Source of the DNA: Laccaria trichodermophora
Lineage: Eukaryota; Basidiomycota; Agaricomycetes; Agaricales; Hydnangiaceae
Assembly (NCBI GenBank): GCA_018417955.1
Contig: JACTVC010000027.1
Coordinates: forward strand, 496,001 to 560,000
Length of the DNA: 64,000 bases
Direction of reading: 5' to 3'
The position numbers and the translations under genes are program-made. Of the stretch, positions 56,356-64,000 are shown one piece after another. Below the pieces are notes generated by a model. The model was not told the DNA's origin. It saw only the letters and a program-made list of their open reading frames with translations, and searched no databases. How positions within the stretch are numbered: the first letter of the stretch is position 1; each line of letters begins with the position of its first letter.

Positions 56356-57243
56356 ATGAAAGAGGTAAGTTCCTGCTTTCATTTGCAAAGGATCAATACT
56401 GAATTGCGGATACAGAAGTTAGCATGTTCCCGCTGCATTTCTAGCGGTGCCCAATGCCAGAGTACGACCGCCACTCGCAAGAGTTGCGACCGCTGCACAA
56501 GGCAAAAAATGTCCTGCTCCCTGGTCAAAGCCCCGCCGTCACATCAATCTACGCTTGAAGGTTTCAACCGCTCGGGCGCGACACAAACCGAGGTCTCTAC
56601 ATCAAGCCAGCAGCACAGTCGGAACGTTGAAAGAGAGATGGGTGGGAGTGCTAACGAGAGGTCGACGACAGAGTGGGAGATGCTGATAAAGGAGCAGGAG
56701 ACGCTGACGAAGGAGCGGGAGACACTGATGAAGGAGCGCAAGGCAAAGCAGAGAGCTACCGAAGAGGTATCGCAGCTGCGCCATGAGCTGACTGCCCTAC
56801 GTCGAAACATCGACGCACGGTATGTCAAGAAGGAGATGCATGAGCAACAAACTGCGCAACTACAAGGCAGGATCCAAAGTACGTTGTCAAATTTTCAAAT
56901 TCGCCGAACGCTTGAGCCTCTCGCAGAGCTGCAGGAAGACCTCTTGACAGAGGAGAGAAATACGTTGTCCTTACAGTTACGCATCGACTGCGAGGTCGAT
57001 AAGCTTGACGACATCCTCTCTTCAGACTATTTGAAAGAATCAGATCATCAAGTCCAACAAATGGTAAAAGAGAGTCACAGCGGGCTCAAAAAGATCCTCT
57101 GCGAGATAAAGGCAGCACGCCCATCCGATTCACGCGTCATGCAAAACGTTTTGTCAATCACAAAACGAGGATTCCAGCCAGATGAAGGTGGAGAAGATGA
57201 TGGAGATGTGATTCGGGTGAATAAGCATCAAAGAATTGGGTAG
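56356..57243 (+). CDS. Cys6 coiled-coil protein (right-hand member)
   Basis: Exons 56356-56364, 56416-56878 and 56927-57243 give 262 residues, starting MKEKLACSRC; a further upstream exon is possible. The cysteine cluster is at the very N-terminus: CSRCISSGAQC with spacing C-x2-C-x6-C-x9-C-x2-C-x6-C, followed by SLVKAPP. A Ser-rich linker is followed by heptad-like repeats of KEQETLTKERETLMKERK and a coiled coil. The C-terminal module NTLSLQLRIDCEVDKLDDIL, YLKESDHQVQQMVKESHSGL and IKAARPSDSR closely parallels the gene at 54540. This is the most compact family member and probably shows the minimal architecture: cluster, coil, tail module. Function unknown. Confidence 0.76.
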   Translation: MKEVSSCFHLQRINTELRIQKLACSRCISSGAQCQSTTATRKSCDRCTRQKMSCSLVKAPPSHQSTLEGFNRSGATQTEVSTSSQQHSRNVEREMGGSANERSTTEWEMLIKEQETLTKERETLMKERKAKQRATEEVSQLRHELTALRRNIDARYVKKEMHEQQTAQLQGRIQSTLSNFQIRRTLEPLAELQEDLLTEERNTLSLQLRIDCEVDKLDDILSSDYLKESDHQVQQMVKESHSGLKKILCEIKAARPSDSRVMQNVLSITKRGFQPDEGGEDDGDVIRVNKHQRIG

Positions 57244-60200
57244 CATTTTTTGTTTTGCTACGTAGTAAACGGACTCTTTGTAAAAACCAGGTCCTTGGTC
57301 TCAGCCGAAGTCACAGTGTATTAGTATTTGGGCGCAAATTTGAACGGATAAATTTGAAACGTCGAACAGCCATCAGGGTGAACCCTATGCTAGATCCTGT
57401 ACATGCGTGAGTACATTTTCCGGACGCGAAGACCGGGGAAGACCGTCTCACATTTGCTCATGCAATTCACCTTGCTGTTCATCCCCACGCTAAAATGTTG
57501 CTGAAAGCAGAGTTACGTGGCGGTAAAGTGCTGGAGCGTCTTTTCCCGTCTACGTTCCTGGTATTTTTCTTTGAGCGGATATCTTGCCAGAGAGGAGAAG
57601 GGAAAGGGAAGATAGATACGAACCTGAGTCGGAGCTCCGCTAGGAATCTTTTCATAACAGAGGAAGTAGATACCACCGACCAATGATTGTTAGGTCAACG
57701 GCCCGCGAAGACGTAGAATTCCCAACCAAACGCCGTGAAAGTTGGGAGCGGCAGCGATCCTTCTACAGGCGGCCTGGAAGCCCCAACACAGGGATCTGGG
57801 TGATCTAACAATATCACCATTCCTGGCATTAATCCCATGTCCATCTTCTGACATTGCCAAGACTCACTTTAAGCTCCACCCCGCCTATCGCACAATGCTG
57901 CAATATACCCTTGACTCTTCCACCATGTCTCGCCAGGAGATCTTAGCCACAGATGATTTTTCAGAGCCCGTAGCCATGTTCCATAGCCAGTCACCACATG
58001 CCCAGAGTGGTAAGATGATAACTCATCAGCCGCATGGCGTAACGATTCAGGCCTCAGGTACAGACTCAAAACTTATGAACCTCATCGATGGAGAAGAACT
58101 GTACGCCCACAACCGCGCAAGACGCTTAGGCAAGAGGCGATAACTCGCATTCTCTCTTCAAACGCTTCTACTTGCAGAGCTGAAATGAACGAGACACAAA
58201 CGTAACGCTTCTACATGATCAGCTGTCGAAAGGAAGACACTGTAAGACCAAGAAGACGAAGACCTGGCAAAATCGTGCACACAGAAGTCGGAGCCGGGAA
58301 GATATACGAGGCCGCGTTATGAAACGTAGACCTCAGAATGGAGGTTCGGGAAGGTCATGGACGACGAAAAACAAAGTGCAGGAAGTCTACGGGGACACCA
58401 TTTAGAGCAAGCATCTACGAAGCGAATACTCAAGAACGAAGCGGAAGGCGCTTGAGGAAGACAACGCAGATAGGGGAACATATCAAGGTAAAGGGAAATA
58501 TACAGCCCCTCCGTCACTGTGAACTCATAATGCCGATAGAAATTTGAGCCAAGTCTTGTGAATGAAAGGAAGAACACGTTAAATCGGCCAGGAAGTCCGC
58601 TGGTTTGCAAGGAATCGAAGGTTTGGGCGGGGGGAAAACCAGCTCGAAGAAAGTCACCGCAACCTGTCCCATGTGGTCCGCGACTGTACCGTCATGCAGA
58701 TGTTTTAGTCACCAGAAAGCAAGGTTCATCACGGGTATCTCGCATCGCGCAAACGAAGAGACGTCTGAAGAGACTCAATAGATGACTTCCTTATGACCTA
58801 CAGCCTGAAATCAGTTCGTCATATTTCAAATAACAACCAAATGAATATTTTTCCCACTCACCGTCTGCCATAAATCGCCAGAGAATATAATGAAGCAGAT
58901 GCCTGTCGCCGAAGCCACGTAGCCTCACCACTGTCGCTCGTTTCAAACTCGCCCTCGCTAGCAGGGGAGGGACTGTTGATGTGACGAATGGCTGCATGCC
59001 AGAGATAAATCACGTCCTCAAAGATAAATCTTGTTACAGGCATTGCATGGGGATAAAAAACACACCACGAATTGTAATGATCAACTGGTCCTCAGCGAAA
59101 GGTGTTGAAGAGGTTACAATTGTCCTTCGCGGTCACTGCCCATCCCGAGTGGTGATTGATAATCGATAATCCCCCACCAGGCTGCAGGCGCTGTCTACAC
59201 CGGCCAGAAGAGGCTGACACAAATCGATAACGGCATGACGGAGACCTGGGATATAGTAAATGGGGGCCCGTCATAGGATTCAAGTCTTGCCACCGTCGCC
59301 ATGAGATGCCACGAGGATCGCCTTGGAGCTGCAACTGACTCGCCCATGTCTCCCAAACTTTCGTGCCGATTCTGGTCTTCCATGTTAGTTCATCGGAGAG
59401 GCTGTATCCCCACCCATTGAAGGCCAGTTGCCCCGGCAACGGTCTGTCCAACTCGTAGGGCGAAGAGAGTTTGCGAGTGTTGTGACGAGAGAAAATTGCG
59501 AGGTGACAAACCAATAACAAACGTACTTTCGCTGCGATCCATGCCGTCCTTCAAGTTCTCTATCCCCGCATCTCCGTTTCGCTCCTTTTGTATAAGCTTG
59601 CATTTAGCGCGAATTTGAGGTCGCTCATGACAGATGGTTTCAATCTAAAGTGAGTGACAAACCCCCATTACTGTCAGCACAAACTGACGATTCATGACCA
59701 AGGGAATCCTTCCATTTGTTCAGACCTAACATTGGAATATCGGAACTTGTCACTAGCAGAGCGAAGGCGAATGATTTCCAAGCCCTCGACAACTGCGAAG
59801 TCATCCATGAATTCCGTGTTTACCGTCAAATCTCAACGACGAGCCAGCAAGTTTCCCAAAACACCAGTACTCCCAAAACCTGCCGGCTTCTTTGCGCCAG
59901 CCCTTCCTGATTCCCTCTGACGGTATCAGCTTGATGAATTCGGCAACTTGGAGTGCAAATGTTTACGATTGCCAGACACAATCTTGAACGTCGTCATCGC
60001 TCTGAAACTCTCCATCCCTTACCTCCAGGTGTCCCACCCCAGAAATTTCGTCTTCGCACTCCTTGACCCCTAGCTCTGCACGGTGGGCAGAGACTATCCC
60101 GCTGACGAGAACTTGTCAGGCCACAGGAGTGACTCGTTTTCAATGAATGCTAGCCCAATCCTCGCAGCAGCCATATGGGCCTATGTAGTTGCTTCGACAG

Positions 60201-61633
60201 TCTGAAGGCCATCATTGGCGACGAGAGAAGACGCCCATTATGAGACAAAAGCTCGTTGACGATCTGGGCTCAAAAAATCGGGCGGTCGTACAAAGAGTTT
60301 CAAGTGCCCGTGGGGAAGCTACGTACGCCAGTTTTCCGGACCAAACAGATATATTCATCGAGGTGGACACGCCCTATAACCCTTCCGACCCTCTCATGTT
60401 CCTCGGCAAAGATGAGAAGGACCACATTACCCAATTCCATAAATTCTGAAGCGCTGTCCGAAGCTTACAACTACTGCATTGCTACTTCCATCCCCATCTT
60501 CAATGACATTGCCGCGCAAAAGGGATAGATCTCGCCATCCTCTAAACACACATCCTACGTTCCACTTTTTGAATCGATGCACTCAGCGCTCAGCCAACTT
60601 GTCGCGGCTTTCGATGATGTTTTTGGCGTGTGCAAGGTCTGCTGACGACCTGTCAGTCAAATCATTCCATTACAGCTGAGGTGGAAAGCGCGCGCAAAAG
60701 CTGACCGAGGCTAGATTTGTAGAGTCCAAGGTCGCGCGAGCCAAGGAGTTGTGCGGTTGGAGGGTGTAACGCCGAGAATAGCCCCTGAACGGCGTCGGTT
60801 AGATCGAGAATTCATTTTTGCCGTCAATGAGCGTGATCGACGCATTCGGCGACAATGGTTCCATGGCAAAGAGGTTGCCTGCTTAGAGGGGGTCCAAGGG
60901 GAAAGGGCAAGGGGACGGGATCGCTGATCACAGTCGTACAGTTCACTGAGCAGTGAGGCCAGAAATTTGACATGGAGAATGGGCGTTTGGATGCGCGAGA
61001 ATGCGGAAAAAAGACGGATTGTTGTGGTGCTCGGAGGTCTATCCAAAGACTTTGGGCAGAAGGTGGTTGTTGACGTCGATGAGACTTGAATGTCACGGAC
61101 TAAAACACGGGAAGGGGACGGCTTGGGGACGCGAGGATTATAGAAATATCAACAGTCGGAGGGCCCGACAGTATTCGTCGCAGTCTCTCCACAGAAACAA
61201 TTGCGACTCGAGAGCTGTAGGCTCGTGTTCTATCGATGGGGGGCAGCGTCATACAAAGAATATTGAAGGGTAGTAGCGGCTAACGGTGAATCAACCCTTT
61301 TCTTCGAGTAACACAATCACGAAACTGAAGAAAGATATGATAATCACTACAAAGTTAAGATTCTTGCAGAGGGCCAGTTGGGAATATAACGCAGGAAAGT
61401 CAAGTTCTGATGTTGGGTAGAACCTTGATCATAATAATAATACGAAATTGTTCCAATACCAACACCAGTTGTTCCAAGGAGACAATTGGCCGCCTCATCG
61501 TTAACTTCGTCCTCTGCATTCAAGTTGTTTGTATCTGGTCATGCCGAGCTTCGCGGCCCGGCATCCAGAGATGTAGACTCCTCTTCTCTGAAACAAGCGA
61601 AATATTGACCACTGTCTCACCACGACCCCCACC
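57244..61633. other. Gene-poor stretch
   Basis: Frames of up to 142 codons on both strands, none recognised. Candidates for a closer look are 57742-58143 (plus, begins with GTG, ends NRARRLGKRR) and 60189-60449 (plus, contains IFIEVDTPYNPSDPLMFLG). I see no convincing splicing for either. Confidence 0.4.
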
Positions 61634-62115
61634 ATGGACGTATACAATCCGCTGCTCACGGAGTCTGGAGTCGAAGCGCAAGATAATTTCAAGCTAAACG
61701 TGAAGGATCGTCGACCCAGTACGTTAGCAAACCCCCCCGCTTTGAATTCAGAAAGTTTCACTCACAATACTAAGTCTCCAAAGTTGTCTACGATGTATCC
61801 ATCCGCGTCGGAATTGGTCTTCTTGGAGTCCTCGGAATTGTTATCGCGATTTGGTGGACCGTCCTGGCTGTCTACATCATTCAGTGCTTCTGGAAAGAAT
61901 CGTTCTGGAAAGATGCGTTTGGGGATGGTAAATCAGACCCGGATGCAACACCTGAAACCCCATCAAAGCTGGAAGGCGTGGTGGCATTCGGGGGGAAAAG
62001 TCTCCTCTCTTTGTTCGTTGCAGCAATCGGCATAGTGCCAGGAGTCGGCGGATGCGTCGCTTTATTAAGAGCAGGAGTGATCTGGGTTTTAGATGGTTTT
62101 GAGGTTGAGTGTTAA
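61634..62115 (+). CDS. Small membrane protein, two hydrophobic segments
   Basis: Two exons, 61634-61718 and 61784-62115, with a 65-nt GT-AG intron (CCCA then GTACGT, ending CCAAAG), give 138 residues ending FEVEC. Exon 2 has no internal start in its frame, so simple ORF calling misses it. After a hydrophilic start (MDVYNPLLTESGVEAQDNFK) comes the hydrophobic segment GIGLLGVLGIVIAIWWTVLA, a Trp-rich turn (FWKESFWKDAFGDG), an acidic Pro-containing loop, and a second hydrophobic segment SLLSLFVAAIGIVPGVGGCV continuing to VIWVLDGFE. This fits a two-pass membrane protein of unknown function. Open frame, splice sites and hydrophobic pattern agree, but there is no recognisable family. Confidence 0.62.
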
Positions 62116-64000
62116 GTAATTGCTTTTTTTCCCCCATCAGCTATGCGCGTTTTGACGAACCTTTTTGGTGACAGGAATGGCAAACCGATTACTTGAGGCT
62201 CCAAAAACAATATCATAGAGTTTTCATCGGGCTTGCAGACTGTAGTTTATATCATGGAGAAACAATCATATAGATAAAAGGGTGCAATCTCCGCCTCCGC
62301 TTGGCTAGCCGCTTTTAAAATTAAAGCCCGCACGCTATCATTCCTCCATGACATGGGATACTCAAATGGTCGAGGCCGAATGACCGGACCTCCAATAAAA
62401 TCGTCTGGAGAGGTTTGCTGGTCGAAGAATCAATGGGCAGTAGGACGTTGAAAGCCCATAAAATTCTAACAAGAATTAAGCGTTCATTGAGGTAATAAAA
62501 TTGTCCTCCAACCTGAATTGAGGATGGTCAACGAGTCTTGAGCGACAGACTTGGAGAGATGCGCCGCCCAAAGCCGAATGGGAATGTCGAGTTGCGAAGT
62601 TGATTGCCATAATCTGTGTCAAGAAACCGTTCTGGGCGAAAGACATCGGGCTCCGGGAAGACCTGAACAGAATCAGACACGAGCAATGATCATTGATTGT
62701 AAAGTCCTAACCGTTTTATCTTGGCTCATCGAGCTTCATAAAAGGGGGGCAACTCGTCAATAAGATCGAAAAAAGGTCATTTTGCAAAAAACGTACTGGA
62801 TGTTAGGCGCCGAGAGCGCGTAAGCCGTCTCAAAATCACTTACTTTAAGAGCGACGTGTTTTTCCAAACCCGTTTCGCAATGGAGGGCTGGGCGACACCA
62901 CCGTCTAGTTGGTTTTGAACACGATTCACAAGAGACATGTGGATCTTGCCAGAATCACGGCGAACCATTGGAGAGGTCGCTGAAAGTAGAGCAGGTACCG
63001 GCGCTAAGGATAAGGGATTGTACGAGTTTGGCTATGCTCACTAGAAGATGGGAAATTGTCCGGGGGGTATTGGTTGAGTGGTAGGGACACTGGCAGGCGT
63101 ACGGATTCTATGACGGACTTGCTCAAAACCCTATTTCGTCATGAAGAAATTGTTCCGTTGAGCATTCACAAACACCACAGATACGGAATAACCTTACGTG
63201 TGAGTTGTTCTCAGCTAAGTTGGCATTAATTTCTGAGTGAGTAAGATTCATACCTAATCAAGTGTATAATACGAAAAAGACTAGAGATGAATAAGAGTAA
63301 ACCTCGAAATTCAAAACAAACGTGCAGATGAGTGACGACAAACTCATCATCAACTTGAGAATTAGCTCGACAACCGTGGTTGATAGCATAGACCACGGAT
63401 ATCGCAAACCTGGAGAATACCTGCATCAGACAGACGTGGATGTGCGTAAAAGGGTGCCATTACTACCGTCGGGGGTGAGGAGCATATTTCCCGTGGGCCG
63501 TTCTTGTCCAGTACCAAGTCACATAGCAGAGTTTGTGGATCCAGTAGATTGAAGCGCTTTTTAGCCGCTCGACGCTTCGACGCTCATCCCGACATGCATC
63601 AGCTAGAAAGGTCAGCCCTTCAGCTTCAACTTGTCGGTAAACTAAGTAACAATCCTACTCACCGATCTTTAATTCCTCCACATCTGAGAATACGGCATCC
63701 CACGCACCCCCCCAGAGAGAATTTAACCTCTACACGAAAACACCCAGGTTCAGTGCGTTCTAAAAAGATGAAGGGTGATGAATCCAAAGCTCAAGAACGC
63801 ACACCATTAATCATAGTGTGTGTTCTTGAGCTTTATGATACTTCTCGGTCGACTAGAACAAATACTCCCCCGCATGTCTAGGAGATCCGTGGCCGCTTTC
63901 ACAATTTCCTGAACTGCTTTAACAATTAGCCATCATCACTTCCAAAAGGACAGCTCGTACTACACACCAATGACGGGTGTCACTCGTCCGAGGTAAAGCC
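62116..64000. other. Gene-poor right end
   Basis: No recognised genes. A strong inverted repeat lies at 63786-63834. The open frame at 63504-63881 (plus) runs through it and is therefore doubtful. Confidence 0.4.
63786..63834. repeat. 19-bp inverted repeat with 11-base loop
   Basis: AAAGCTCAAGAACGCACAC and GTGTGTGTTCTTGAGCTTT pair at 18 of 19 positions (the odd pair is G-T in RNA) around the loop CATTAATCATA. It could be a terminator-like hairpin, a small fold-back element or chance; nothing nearby decides. Confidence 0.85.

Noticed and set aside
63061..63110. tRNA-like string GGTTGAGTGGTAGGG
   Set aside because: It resembles a D-arm, but I could not find a matching acceptor stem, anticodon stem or T-arm at the right distance.

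Overview
The window looks like a chromosome segment from a mushroom-forming basidiomycete (Agaricomycetes). Supporting signs are genes broken by many short introns (about 45-70 nt) with GT-AG borders, a cluster of class I hydrophobins, and fungal housekeeping genes in which every reconstructed splice keeps the frame (fibrillarin, a Pmt2-type protein O-mannosyltransferase, an ING/PHD protein, a monocarboxylate-type MFS transporter). All gene models were assembled by eye from splice signals and translated frames. None is supported by transcript data.

Layout. 1-2567 holds nothing I can defend. 2568-3743 (minus) encodes a coiled-coil protein with an N-terminal six-cysteine cluster, the first of seven related genes in the window. 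4370-5683 is an ING-family chromatin reader. 6332-12205 is an array of three class I hydrophobin genes. 12703-14960 (minus) is an MFS transporter. 16376-17687 is fibrillarin and 18039-21137 is an intact 12-exon PMT2 gene.

From 19138 to 46123 the window is a direct tandem duplication of about 13-14 kb. Unit 1 is 19138-33102 and unit 2 is 33105-46123. Each unit carries, in order: the 3' part of PMT2; a two-domain 'LGRI' protein; an internally deleted PMT2 relic; a second LGRI protein with a Pro-rich tail; a Trp-rich repeat protein; a Cys6/coiled-coil gene; and a double-Cys6/coiled-coil gene. The left unit keeps the intact PMT2 and the right unit keeps the intact double-Cys6 gene. The junction fuses the 5' part of one to the 3' part of the other, as expected for a simple tandem duplication. 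Unit 2 carries a 1592-bp long-terminal-inverted-repeat DNA element with a TA target-site duplication; the matching empty site is in unit 1.

46774-54539 is gene-poor, with one F-box-like remnant. 54540-57243 holds two more members of the coiled-coil family. 57244-64000 is gene-poor apart from a small membrane protein at 61634-62115.

Taken together, a conserved stretch (ING, transporter, fibrillarin, PMT2) abuts a fast-changing accessory region made of lineage-specific families. The most interesting candidate for an undescribed system is the set of proteins that combine Zn2Cys6-spaced cysteine clusters (or another Zn-finger-like front end), a long coiled coil, and a shared C-terminal module. 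They sit beside the LGRI and Trp-rich families and were co-duplicated with them.
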